A stretch of 64,000 nucleotides of DNA from Pseudomonas sp. GGS8 (GTDB lineage: Bacteria > Pseudomonadota > Gammaproteobacteria > Pseudomonadales > Pseudomonadaceae), in assembly GCF_024168645.1 (NCBI RefSeq), contig NZ_JALJWF010000001.1, positions 5,893,501-5,957,500 on the forward strand. Reading direction: 5' to 3'. Below the pieces are notes generated by a model that worked only from the letters and a program-made list of their open reading frames with translations, was not told the DNA's origin and did no database searches. A program made the position numbers and the translations under genes. The number at the start of each line of letters is the position of its first letter. The stretch's first letter is position 1. Shown here in pieces: positions 18,229-26,488 of this stretch.

Positions 18229-18507
18229 ATCGATAAAACAAGTCTTCTTATCTTCATTCTTTCACCTCAAAAAGATGAGTTAGCCGATTGGGTAGACTCC
18301 GACCCATACGAAATTGTGAGCGGCCATAAGGTGATCGCCGAATAGGCCATTACGTTTTTCAACGTTTGTAATGGCGCCGCTAAAGTGCACCAAGATGAAG
18401 ACCTCTTATACGAAAACGACAGATCAAGCATCTATGACGCTAAACCGTTTCGGCATGAAGCTGTCATTAAGTGACTAATAAGCCAGGCAAATCATTAAGC
18501 TCTCCGA

Positions 18508-19281
18508 TTAAATCGAGTGAAAGATATATTCAGTCTGTGCGCGAAGATCCAGTTCAACACCTGCCCCATGCAGACGAGTGTGAAGGTCAGCATCATCGAC
18601 ACGTACTTTCCAAGACACATTTGCCGGTACATCGCCCCCCGCGCGAACGAGACTGATGGCCTGCTGCAATTGCGTACGGTCGGCTAAGTAAACGGCCAGC
18701 GCGTTGCCTTTCCAAGCGGCAACACTCATCCCCATCGCCGCGCACACTAAAACTTTAGCCTTGGCGTCGTCACGGTCAGCCTGCCGGGAGCGTTGAATCT
18801 GATCCTCCAAGACAGGATCAACTACACGGTCAGAACATAACACCTCTCCCGCCTCCCAGACTTCCGGTGGACAGACCTTTTCTGCGGGGCGCACGGTTAG
18901 AAATGGATTGATTTCCATCGGATAGATTCGACAGACCAGCGGTCGATCTTCATAGATCTTGCAGTGGTTATTCTCCCCTAAACTTGGACACTGTGTCAGT
19001 GCGTTACCCGCAAAAATGGCTATTACCTGAATACGTGCATCTCCACTGACGACGTCTACCGCGCGTTGCGCGCTGTGGGCGTAGTGCTTTGGCAGCGGGA
19101 AGACTGACGTGTCGAAAGCTTCGAGTATGACTGCGATGTTACCGCCGCGATTTAACCATTCCTCGGCCTCTTGAAGAGTCAGAGGGATAAGACGTTCTTT
19201 ACAGCAAGTTCCGCATCCGTTGCAGGCAAACCTCGTGACATTGTTTTTTATGAGCGTCACTGATTGGCTTATAGGCGTCAT
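18508..19281 (-). CDS. YkgJ-family cysteine-cluster protein
   Basis: A 257-residue cytoplasmic protein of the CxxCxxCC family (PF03692), which binds iron or zinc; cellular roles are mostly unknown. The N-terminal cluster is CNGCGTCC (about residues 21-28), and a second block reads HCKIYEDRPLVCRIYPMEINPF near 110-130. The start is ATG 19281 because AGGA lies 6 bases upstream; an in-frame start 24 bases earlier is weaker. The promoter region contains one of the four GTGCCTA-type operator repeats and a TATAAT box, so it is probably co-regulated with the neighbouring oxidoreductase genes. Confidence 0.85.
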   Translation of the reverse strand: MTPISQSVTLIKNNVTRFACNGCGTCCKERLIPLTLQEAEEWLNRGGNIAVILEAFDTSVFPLPKHYAHSAQRAVDVVSGDARIQVIAIFAGNALTQCPSLGENNHCKIYEDRPLVCRIYPMEINPFLTVRPAEKVCPPEVWEAGEVLCSDRVVDPVLEDQIQRSRQADRDDAKAKVLVCAAMGMSVAAWKGNALAVYLADRTQLQQAISLVRAGGDVPANVSWKVRVDDADLHTRLHGAGVELDLRAQTEYIFHSI

Positions 19282-19340
19282 GATCAGTCCTGTTCCGCCC
19301 CCCAAACTTCAAGTAGAGGCGATGGCTAAAGAAACCAATG

Positions 19341-19394
19341 ATATACATTATATACCTGGCTTCAATTAGGCACCAAATCCCTACTAGGTATACT
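19341..19394 (-). promoter_or_regulatory. Operator-promoter A, upstream of the YkgJ gene
   Basis: Reading on the minus strand: TACCTA, 11 bases, GTGCCTAATTGA, then a TATAAT box at about 19345-19350. TTGGTG about 18 bases before TATAAT can serve as -35. The TACCTA / GTGCCTAATTGA pair is shared with operators B, C and D in this island. Confidence 0.55.
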
Positions 19395-19667
19395 CAAACA
19401 CACCTGCACCTGGCCGGTCGCCCCCCCTTTCCGGATCGGCACGTCATTTACGGCGTGGCCCTGAGCGTAGTAGTAAACCTTAGCAACTGACTCAACTGAC
19501 CATTGACCAATACGGGCGTACCAGTGGGTGCTTTCGTGTGGAAACGTCGGTATTACCCGTGGCGACGCTGTATCACCCGGCCAACGGACATCTACGACTC
19601 GCGCGTAGATGCCCGGGACCCACTGTAATTCAATCCGATTCTGACGGATGTTGAGTGGCCGTAACAT
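19362..19667 (-). CDS. Hypothetical protein, doubtful
   Basis: A 101-codon frame from ATG 19667 without a ribosome site, basic and tryptophan/tyrosine-rich in the middle (HWYARIGQWSVESVAKVYYY). Its 3' end lies inside the operator-promoter of the YkgJ gene, which argues that it is either truncated or not a gene. No family is recognised. Confidence 0.2.
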   Translation of the reverse strand: MLRPLNIRQNRIELQWVPGIYARVVDVRWPGDTASPRVIPTFPHESTHWYARIGQWSVESVAKVYYYAQGHAVNDVPIRKGGATGQVQVCLSIPSRDLVPN

Positions 19668-19800
19668 GGTCAGTCATTGAAACAGTCAAGCCACACTCAA
19701 CAACAGATTGCGACCTCGATCTCGCAAAATCCGAGGCTAGACCTCTGATTTTTTCAGACTAAACCTTTGTGGTATCGCACTCTCCACTCCGCAACAAGGC

Positions 19801-20919
19801 TCAAACTAATTCGGCTAAAGATGTCGGATTGAAGCCCTTCAGATCTGCGTAATCGCCCTTTTCCACTTTGGCGACCCAATCCTTGTCACTCAGCAGAACA
19901 CGCCCTACTGCGATCAGATCAAACTCTTCGCGCTCCATGCGCTCGACGAGCCGATCCAAACTCGCAGGGGTTGATCCCTTGCCGGCGAAGGCATTAGTAA
20001 CATCATTTTCTAGCCCAACCGAACCAACACTGATGGTCGCGGCCCCGGTTACTTTCTTCGCCCAGCCCGCGCAGTTCAGGCCGTTCTCACCGTCAATCTC
20101 GGGGAACTCAGGTTCCCAGAAGCGGCGTTGTGAGCAGTGCAGGACGTCGACACCGGCCTCGACCAGTGGCAGCAGCCAGTCTTCCATCACAGCTGGCGTT
20201 TCAGCGACGCGTACTCCGTAATCCTGTTGCTTCCACTGGCTGACACGCATGATGATCGGGAATTCAGGGCCAACAGCATGACGAACAGCAGATACGATCT
20301 CGCTGGCAAAGCGCGAGCGTTCCTTGATTGTCGGGCCGCCGTAGCGGTCGGTGCGCAGATTGGTACCAGACCAGAAAAACTGATCGATCAGATAACCATG
20401 GGCTCCGTGGATCTCAACGGTATCGAAGCCCAGTCGTTTGGCATCCGCTGCGGCCTTGGCGAACGCTGCTACCGTGTCGGCAATGTCCTCTTCACTCATC
20501 GCCACACCACGCAGGTCACCTGGCGAATCAAGGCCCGACGGGCTTTCCACTGGCGCATCAGGCTCCCAGTCGTTGATGTAACGCGTGGCACCGGTGTGCC
20601 AGATCTGCGGTGCCATGCGCCCGCCAGCGTTGTGGACCGCATCGATCACGTTTTTCCACCCAGCCAGCGCCGCTTCGCCGTGAAAAAAAGGAATGCCGGA
20701 ATCATTGCGTGATGCTGGGCGATCAATCACGGTGCCTTCCGACAAAATCAGCCCGACACGTCCCTCTGCCCGCCGCCGGTAGTAGGCGGTGCTCGCTTCA
20801 CCCGGGATGCCTTCGGGTGAGAACAGACGCGTCATTGGCGCCATGACAATCCGGTTTTTCAGTTCAAGCGACCGGATGGAAAAAGGACGAAATAAAATGC
20901 TGGTTTCAGGGTTTGACAT
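19801..20919 (-). CDS. NADH:flavin oxidoreductase, old yellow enzyme family
   Basis: A 372-residue FMN TIM-barrel enzyme that reduces activated C=C bonds or similar substrates with NAD(P)H. The N-terminus is typical (LFRPFSIRSLELKNRIVMAP), and the substrate-binding His pair is in the EIHGAHGYLIDQF motif near residue 175. The barrel-end phosphate-binding part (DLIAVGRVLLSD) is also present. I start at ATG 20919 (GGAG 8 bases upstream); a 20-residue upstream extension is unlikely. It is divergent from the HxlR regulator at 21022, with operator B between them. The substrate is unknown, perhaps an electrophilic aldehyde- or enone-like compound given the regulator type and the nearby aldehyde dehydrogenase. 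Confidence 0.92.
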   Translation of the reverse strand: MSNPETSILFRPFSIRSLELKNRIVMAPMTRLFSPEGIPGEASTAYYRRRAEGRVGLILSEGTVIDRPASRNDSGIPFFHGEAALAGWKNVIDAVHNAGGRMAPQIWHTGATRYINDWEPDAPVESPSGLDSPGDLRGVAMSEEDIADTVAAFAKAAADAKRLGFDTVEIHGAHGYLIDQFFWSGTNLRTDRYGGPTIKERSRFASEIVSAVRHAVGPEFPIIMRVSQWKQQDYGVRVAETPAVMEDWLLPLVEAGVDVLHCSQRRFWEPEFPEIDGENGLNCAGWAKKVTGAATISVGSVGLENDVTNAFAGKGSTPASLDRLVERMEREEFDLIAVGRVLLSDKDWVAKVEKGDYADLKGFNPTSLAELV

Positions 20920-20978
20920 CGGATGGACTCCATTTGCTTTTGGAAGCCATATAAGTATATTTTGTAAACCAAATGTCA

Positions 20979-21009
20979 ATTAGGCACCTAAAGTCGCCTA
21001 GGTATATGT
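20979..21009 (-). promoter_or_regulatory. Operator B between oxidoreductase and HxlR genes
   Basis: On the minus strand: TACCTA, 11 bases, GTGCCTAATTGACA. ACCTA and TAGGT form an inverted repeat, and TTGACA can act as the -35 of the oxidoreductase promoter. Position in the divergent region next to the HxlR gene makes it the likely regulator site. Confidence 0.6.
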
Positions 21010-21021
21010 GAGGAAACTTCG

Positions 21022-21405
21022 ATGCTGGAATTAAAGCCGCAATGTTTTTCGTCGGAGTGCCCAAGCCGGGCGCTGTTCGACCAAATCGCAGACAAGTGGT
21101 CGATGATGGTTCTGGCGGTACTTGATGACGGGCCGCACCGTTTTAACGCCATCAGGCGTCGCCTGGAGGGCGTCACTCAGAAAGCACTGACACAGTGCCT
21201 GCGTCGACTGGAACGAAATGGACTCGTCTCGCGCCAGGTCATCTCGTTCTCGCCCGTGGCAGTCCAGTATGAGATCACCCAACTTGGTCGAACACTGCAG
21301 CAGCCATTCCGCGAATTGCATAAATGGACGCTCGACAAATTGCCTGAGGTTGAAACGGCCCGGTTGAAGTTTGACGAGGCCGCGCAAGTAAGCCTGACGA
21401 AGTGA
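21022..21405 (+). CDS. HxlR-family transcriptional regulator
   Basis: A 127-residue winged-helix regulator of the HxlR type. The N-terminal Cys-containing segment (SECPSRALFDQIADKWS), the typical GPHRFNAIRRRLEGVTQKALTQ recognition region and the wing (LVSRQV...YEIT) are all present. HxlR proteins often sense aldehydes or electrophiles through this N-terminal cysteine. GAGGAAA lies upstream of ATG 21022. It is divergent from the oxidoreductase gene and followed by the aldehyde dehydrogenase, and operator-like repeats flank it on both sides, so autoregulation and control of both neighbours are likely. Confidence 0.92.
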   Translation: MLELKPQCFSSECPSRALFDQIADKWSMMVLAVLDDGPHRFNAIRRRLEGVTQKALTQCLRRLERNGLVSRQVISFSPVAVQYEITQLGRTLQQPFRELHKWTLDKLPEVETARLKFDEAAQVSLTK

Positions 21406-21429
21406 TTTTTTATTGACTCCCATTACTTC

Positions 21430-21510
21430 GTAGGTTTACTCGCGGTATCCCTAAACCTACCAACGCTACATTAAGTGCCTAATTGACTCTAGGTTTATCG
21501 CGTATACCTT
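21430..21510 (+). promoter_or_regulatory. Operator-promoter C upstream of the aldehyde dehydrogenase
   Basis: It contains ACCTA, 15 bases, GTGCCTAATTGACT (about 21456-21488). It also has an inverted repeat GTAGGTTT (21430-21437) / AAACCTAC (21453-21460) and a direct repeat of TAGGTTTA plus TCGCG at 21431 and 21490. TTGACT can be a -35. It is the richest of the four sites. Confidence 0.55.
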
Positions 21511-21674
21511 GTAGTGGTCGACAACGATGGTCTCACTCGATGCCTTATTGCGACCCTTGATCAACGCTTCTCTGCGACTCTCGACGATTGGCCAAGCGCC
21601 TTCGATATCGACGCGGCAGCGCTGATCCCAGCGGCCTGACCTTTTTTGGAAAGCCCAATATGACGAGGACTAAA

Positions 21675-23102
21675 ATGCGCAAAAATCTTCAGTTTTACAT
21701 CGATGGTTCGTGGGTGGAGCCCGCTGGCAATATCGTAATAGATGTAATTAATCCGGCTGACGAAACGGTTGCCGGCCAGGTCGCGCTCGGTGGCGCCATT
21801 GACGTCGATAAAGCGGTCGCAGCGGCGAGAGCCGCCTTCCAGACCTTCTCGCAGATATCGGTTGATGAGCGTCTTGCACTATTCGATCGAATCATCGCAG
21901 CCTACCAGTTGCGCGCACATGACCTTGCGGTAGCAGTGTCCGACGAAATGGGCGCACCGCTATGGCTTGCCGAGCAATTGCAAGTCACGGCCGGCCTCGC
22001 CCACATTCAAATTGCTCGCGCCGCGTTAGCCAAATACAGTTTCGAACACGAGATGGGCACCACCGAAATCGTACGCGAGCCGATTGGCGTCTGTGCGTTA
22101 ATCACGCCATGGAACTGGCCGCTCAACCAGCTGACCTGCAAGGTGGCCGCAGCGTTGGCGACAGGTTGCACGATGGTGGTGAAGCCTTCTGAAGTGTCGC
22201 CCTTCTCGGCGACGATCTTTACCGAGATCATGCATGATGCCGGTGTACCAGCCGGTGTTTTTAATCTGGTACATGGAGACGGCAAAGGTGTTGGCGACGC
22301 ACTGACTGGTCATCCTGAAGTCGATCTCGTCTCGTTTACTGGATCTACCCCCGCAGGCATCCAGGTAGCGCGCAATGCTGCACTGACGGTGAAACGCGTG
22401 CATCAGGAACTTGGCGGAAAGTCGCCGAACATCCTGTTGCCGAGTGCCGATTTCCCTTCCGCCGTGGCGGCGGGCGTGGCTCAAATTATGCTCAACAGCG
22501 GTCAATCATGTAATGCGCCGTCACGAATGCTTGTACCCATTACACGAATGGATGAGGCCGCCGATCTTGCACGTACTGCGGCAGCAGAGTGGGTTGTCGG
22601 ACACCCGGCGAACAATGCCAAAATGGGGCCGGTCGCCTCCGAGGCGCAGTGGAGCAAGATCCAGAACCTGATACAGATCGGCATCGATGAAGGTGCAACA
22701 CTGATCACAGGGGGGCTCGGCCGACCTGAAGGGCTTGATGCCGGATTCTACGTCCGGCCGACCGTCTTCTCCGACGTGACGAATGACATGACTATCGCCC
22801 GCGAGGAAATCTTCGGGCCGGTGCTTGTCATCATCGGTTACATCGATGAAGCCGACGCAGTGGCGATCGCCAATGACACGGTATTCGGTCTTGCCGCTTA
22901 TGTTCAGGGCGAACATACAGCCGCCGAGGCAGTGGCGCGCAAACTTCGGGCCGGACAAATCACGCTCAATTATGCCGACATGGATTTGGCGGCACCGTTC
23001 GGGGGATACAAGCAGTCGGGTAACGGTCGTGAATGGGGAGAAGTTGCGTTCGGCGATTTTCTCGAAACCAAAGCGATTGTTGGCTTTCGCCGGGCCATGT
23101 GA
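21675..23102 (+). CDS. NAD(P)-dependent aldehyde dehydrogenase
   Basis: A 475-residue aldehyde dehydrogenase oxidising an aldehyde to its acid. Visible are the Rossmann-entry motif (TPWNWPLNQ), general-base Glu245 (HQELGGKSPN), nucleophile Cys279 (NSGQSCNAPS) and the EEIFGPVL and PFGGYKQSG motifs. Length is normal. I start at ATG 21675 because GAGG lies 6 bases upstream; ATG 21660 and an earlier frame are alternatives. Operator C lies upstream. Substrate cannot be deduced. Pairing with an HxlR regulator and an enoate-reductase-like enzyme suggests detoxification or catabolism of a reactive aldehyde. Confidence 0.93.
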   Translation: MRKNLQFYIDGSWVEPAGNIVIDVINPADETVAGQVALGGAIDVDKAVAAARAAFQTFSQISVDERLALFDRIIAAYQLRAHDLAVAVSDEMGAPLWLAEQLQVTAGLAHIQIARAALAKYSFEHEMGTTEIVREPIGVCALITPWNWPLNQLTCKVAAALATGCTMVVKPSEVSPFSATIFTEIMHDAGVPAGVFNLVHGDGKGVGDALTGHPEVDLVSFTGSTPAGIQVARNAALTVKRVHQELGGKSPNILLPSADFPSAVAAGVAQIMLNSGQSCNAPSRMLVPITRMDEAADLARTAAAEWVVGHPANNAKMGPVASEAQWSKIQNLIQIGIDEGATLITGGLGRPEGLDAGFYVRPTVFSDVTNDMTIAREEIFGPVLVIIGYIDEADAVAIANDTVFGLAAYVQGEHTAAEAVARKLRAGQITLNYADMDLAAPFGGYKQSGNGREWGEVAFGDFLETKAIVGFRRAM

Positions 23103-23589
23103 CGAGCCTGCTGCCGGACAGGTTGCCATGAGCGTCTGAGTAACCGTCAAGCACTAGGCAACTAGTGCTAGGACATCCGGTGACGTTACATAAATCGGAA
23201 TCTACGCTTAGATGACGGTAACGGTAACGGTATGATCACGTACCGTTACTTATCGCTTTTGAGCACGGAGCAGATTTATCAGATGCTCAGGCGCGCCTGC
23301 GGGAAAATCAAATCGCTGAAAAAAGGACGGGCTCGCAAAGACCACCTGCCGGCACTTTGAAGGCGCATCGTGGCTATCTTTAGGCTCAGCTTACACAGAG
23401 CGGACGTTTCTCAATGCGTTCATAGCCCGATTTAACACATGAATTTGAACGTCCCATTGATTTTAAACTCGCTGGACCAAAATCGACCTGTCAATGCGGG
23501 TATGCCCCGTCTGCGGCTCACTACTGCTGTGACTAGATAAAGCTTGGAAAGACCTACGCTCGCACTGGAGCAATTAAGACGCCTTACCG
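23103..23589. other. Intergenic region with two inverted repeats
   Basis: No gene recognised. GCACTAG / CTAGTGC at 23151-23168 (4-base loop) may end the dehydrogenase transcript. GTAACGGTA / TACCGTTAC at 23224-23249, with an extra GGTAAC copy just upstream, is a perfect 9-base-arm palindrome and looks like a protein-binding site. The sequence to 23589 shows no protein-like frame. Confidence 0.6.
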
Positions 23590-24266
23590 TTGAAAATACG
23601 TGCCTATTTCCAAGCTCTATCCGAGGCTACCGATAATGCGGTTCAACCGGCCTATGGCATCGGTTTCCCTGCTGGCATCTATTTGTGGATTCCTCTGCTG
23701 GGTTACATGTGCGCGGTGATCCTAATCCCCTTCGTTGGTAACCTCTCAGACAAGATCGGCCGCAGGCCCCCAGTCATTATTGGCGTTCTCTGCGCAGGAC
23801 TGCTCTCGTACGCGTACCTGTACGCTATCAGCGTCCACAACCTGTGGCTTTCGCTGGTTCTCTCCGTACTCATGTGGGGCGTCGCCTATCAGGGTTTCAA
23901 CGGCGTATTCCCGAGCCTCTTTCCCGAATTGTTCCGTACGCGGGTGCGTGTGACCGGTATGGCCATCGGGCAGAACATAGGGACCGCGATGACTGCATTT
24001 CTCCCGGCAATCTTCGTCACTGTTGCGCCCCCGGCTCCGAGAATATCCCTCTGAAAATCGGTTCTCTTACATTAGGTATCTGTGTTATCGCTGCGATCGC
24101 GGCGTTCACTACACGCGAAACATACCGGATTCGCCTTGAAGATCTCGGCAAGCGCAACGCAGTGCCTATTGCCAAAGAAGAATACGATCGTATGCGGGAC
24201 GAAGCGATGCGGGGCACAGCTCAGACAGCCGTCCCGAACGACCTGGCTAGCCAACTGCGCTCGTAA
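23590..24266 (+). pseudogene. C-terminal half of an MHS-family (ShiA-like) transporter, frameshifted
   Basis: Only the second half of a 12-helix major facilitator is present (helices 7-12). The MFS signature GNLSDKIGRRP is intact and the first frame ends at 24054. The reading frame then has to shift near 24030 to continue through the last helix and the conserved MHS tail (GKRNAVPIAKEEYD). The N-terminal half is absent. MHS carriers include shikimate/quinate permeases, and the next gene is shikimate-dehydrogenase-like, so the pair probably once took up and oxidised a cyclic polyol acid. Confidence 0.8.
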
Positions 24267-24440
24267 CGACTTTCGACGATCACACTGGTGCGACCATTAG
24301 GTTTTCGCGACCCACACAGGCCCGACGGGCAGAGCAGCATCCTGCGGTCGGCACTTGCCAATGCATAGCCATCGACGCTGTGCATGACCCAAGAAGCCGC
24401 CAGGACGCCTCTTCCCGTCAACATCAAATATCAGGCAACC

Positions 24441-25310
24441 ATGGCCTCACATATCACAGGAACAACTCGGCTTTATGGATTGGTCGGCCATCCGCTGGCG
24501 GCTGCCAAGTCACCGCAATTATTCAACCGACTCTTTATAGAACAGCAGGCAGACGCGGTTTGTATTCCATTGGAGGTCAAGGCCGATGACCTGTCCGCGT
24601 TCGTGAAGGGTGCCAGAGCGCTGAACAATCTCGCCGGCATCCTGGTCACCATGCCTCACAAGCAAAGGATGCTGGATGTTGTCGACGAACTTCATCCGAC
24701 TGCGCGTCAAGTCGGTGCGATCAACGTCATTCGTTGCGAGACAGACGGACGTTGGGTCGGCGCCGTATTCGATGGCCTCGGCTGTGTTCTTGGCATGCAA
24801 TGGGAAGGCAACCATCCAGCGAACAAAAACGTTCTTTTGGTCGGTGCTGGAGGCGCAGGCAGAGCGATCGCATTTGCCGTCGCGGCGGCGGGTGCTCGAT
24901 CGCTGACTATCTCCGATGTCGACGAACACCGAGCTGAGGATCTGGCGAAAGCCGTTGCTGCCGAAACAGGTTGCATCACGCATTCCGGCCCACCCGACCC
25001 ACATGGCTATGAAATCGTGATCAATGCCACGCCGCTTGGCATGAGCAAAAATGATCCTATGCCTGTGGACCCCGAGCGGCTCGAGCCCGGTACCCTCGTT
25101 GTGGATATCATCAATTCGCCAGACTCGACACCGCTTTGCGATGCTGCGCGTAAACGAGGGTGTCGTACCCAGGACGGTGGCCCCATGCACAAAGGTCAGG
25201 CGTTGCTTGCACTGCGCTTCCTTGGGTTCGATTACCACCCCGATAACGTAACAGCAGTCGATGCCGAATTATTGTTGCCGCCAGCAAGAGATGCCGGCCA
25301 TTTGACGTAA
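24441..25310 (+). CDS. Shikimate/quinate-dehydrogenase-like protein (AroE family)
   Basis: About 289 residues with the AroE substrate-binding domain (LVGHPLAAAKSPQLFN) and the catalytic Lys in the TMPHKQ motif near residue 75. The Rossmann loop VGAGGAGRA follows near 130, then the C-terminal DGGPMHKGQALLAL signature. It reduces or oxidises the C3 keto group of shikimate-like substrates with NAD(P). It is not in an aromatic biosynthesis context: its neighbours are a broken MHS transporter and a Gfo/Idh/MocA enzyme, so a catabolic dehydrogenase (quinate-type) is more likely than biosynthetic AroE. ATG 24384 is an alternative start; neither has a strong ribosome site. Confidence 0.85.
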   Translation: MASHITGTTRLYGLVGHPLAAAKSPQLFNRLFIEQQADAVCIPLEVKADDLSAFVKGARALNNLAGILVTMPHKQRMLDVVDELHPTARQVGAINVIRCETDGRWVGAVFDGLGCVLGMQWEGNHPANKNVLLVGAGGAGRAIAFAVAAAGARSLTISDVDEHRAEDLAKAVAAETGCITHSGPPDPHGYEIVINATPLGMSKNDPMPVDPERLEPGTLVVDIINSPDSTPLCDAARKRGCRTQDGGPMHKGQALLALRFLGFDYHPDNVTAVDAELLLPPARDAGHLT

Positions 25311-25373
25311 AAGCGCTTCAGCGAAAACGGGGAAAACGACCCGTTTTCATCGAAGCGAATAAAGGGAAAGACC

Positions 25374-25472
25374 ATGAATGATTCCAAAGTCGCTGAAACC
25401 TATAGCGCGATCATTTTCAACCCGAACATTCCAAATGTCTGCTTGTACCGCGCCAGGAGTGAGTACGTATGA
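25374..25472 (+). CDS. 32-codon leader ORF overlapping the next gene
   Basis: ATG 25374 has a GGGAAAG purine run upstream and opens 32 codons ending at TGA 25470-25472. That stop overlaps the next gene's ATG (ATGA). The last codons contain the AGGAG ribosome site of that gene. No family is recognised. It may be a coupling leader peptide or the trimmed remnant of a gene. Confidence 0.35.
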   Translation: MNDSKVAETYSAIIFNPNIPNVCLYRARSEYV

Positions 25473-26488
25473 AAGTTGCGTTACTGGAGGTCAGCCATTG
25501 GCATGTCCCACTGTATCTGAATGCTCTTGAGGCCAATGGGGTTCAAGTGGTGGCCGTATCGGATTCGGAGCACGTGAAGGGCGAGGCCATTGCCGAGCGA
25601 TTCAAATGCCCTTTGTATAGCTCATCCTATGAGTTGCTTGAGCGCGAGGAGGTCGATTTTGCTTTCGTGTTCGGCAGGCATTCGCAAATGCCGTCGCTGG
25701 CAGAGGCCGTGATCGCACGAAACATCCCCTTTGCCCTGGAGAAACCCTGCGGCATCAACATGGCGCAGGTCACACGACTGCGTGAGCTGGCCGAGCAAGC
25801 CAATCTCTACTGTGCTGTGCCGCTGATCTTCCGCATGAGTGAACTGCTTAGCGCTCTGCAAGATGCTGAGGGACGCTTGGCCGCGGACTTCAACTACATG
25901 TCTTTCCGCTTCATCGTAGGTCCGCCCGCTCGCTATGAAACTGCAGGCTCAGGCTGGGCCATCGATCCCGCTTTTTCAGGAGGCGGATCGACGATCAACG
26001 TGGCTACGCATTTCATAGATCTCTTCAGACTATTGACCGGTAAGGAGGTCTCGCGAGTCTCAGCCATCATGAATTCACTGACACATCGGGGTGCCGTCGA
26101 AGACTATTCGTTATTGACCCTGCAGACTGAAGATGGCGTGATCGGTGTTGTGGAAACGGGATACAGTTTCCCCAGTACCGCCGACGAGCAGCGCGAGTTC
26201 TCCTTCACCCTTTCATCTGATCACATGTATGCCAAATCCGGTCCCGACCGAATCGAAATAAGGGATCGACAGAACCTTGCGGCCGGCACTCGAAGCCGCA
26301 GAATACAACTGGACACAGACGTCTATTACCCACTGTTTGTCAAACAAGTGCTTGCTGAATGCCGTAATGGGGCCAAGCCAATTGCATCATTACGCGATGC
26401 CGAGGCAATCATGCAGGTCATGGACGCGGCCTACGCTTCAGCTCGGCAAGGAGGTACGCTTTTGACGCTTACGCCGACTCCTGAATGA
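25469..26488 (+). CDS. Gfo/Idh/MocA-family NAD(P)-dependent oxidoreductase
   Basis: A 339-residue two-domain dehydrogenase. The N-terminal Rossmann domain starts directly (MKVALLEVSHWHVPLY) and the catalytic Lys lies in the EKPCG motif near residue 91. The C-terminal domain has the GGGSTINVATHFIDLFR segment around residues 172-188, with the catalytic His. Family members act on sugars, inositols and related polyols. AGGAG lies 8 bases upstream of ATG 25469. Together with the AroE-like gene this suggests breakdown of a cyclic polyhydroxy acid. The exact substrate cannot be told. Confidence 0.88.
   Translation: MKVALLEVSHWHVPLYLNALEANGVQVVAVSDSEHVKGEAIAERFKCPLYSSSYELLEREEVDFAFVFGRHSQMPSLAEAVIARNIPFALEKPCGINMAQVTRLRELAEQANLYCAVPLIFRMSELLSALQDAEGRLAADFNYMSFRFIVGPPARYETAGSGWAIDPAFSGGGSTINVATHFIDLFRLLTGKEVSRVSAIMNSLTHRGAVEDYSLLTLQTEDGVIGVVETGYSFPSTADEQREFSFTLSSDHMYAKSGPDRIEIRDRQNLAAGTRSRRIQLDTDVYYPLFVKQVLAECRNGAKPIASLRDAEAIMQVMDAAYASARQGGTLLTLTPTPE

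Larger units (their letters stand above)
17956..18507. other. Intergenic region with decayed gene fragments
   Basis: It holds the terminator at 18069 and, after it, remnants on the plus strand. These are the aldehyde dehydrogenase fragment listed separately and, at about 18250-18345, a frame ending DELADWVDSDPY, which resembles the tail of YCII-type proteins. Nothing intact is seen between 18346 and 18507. Confidence 0.5.
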
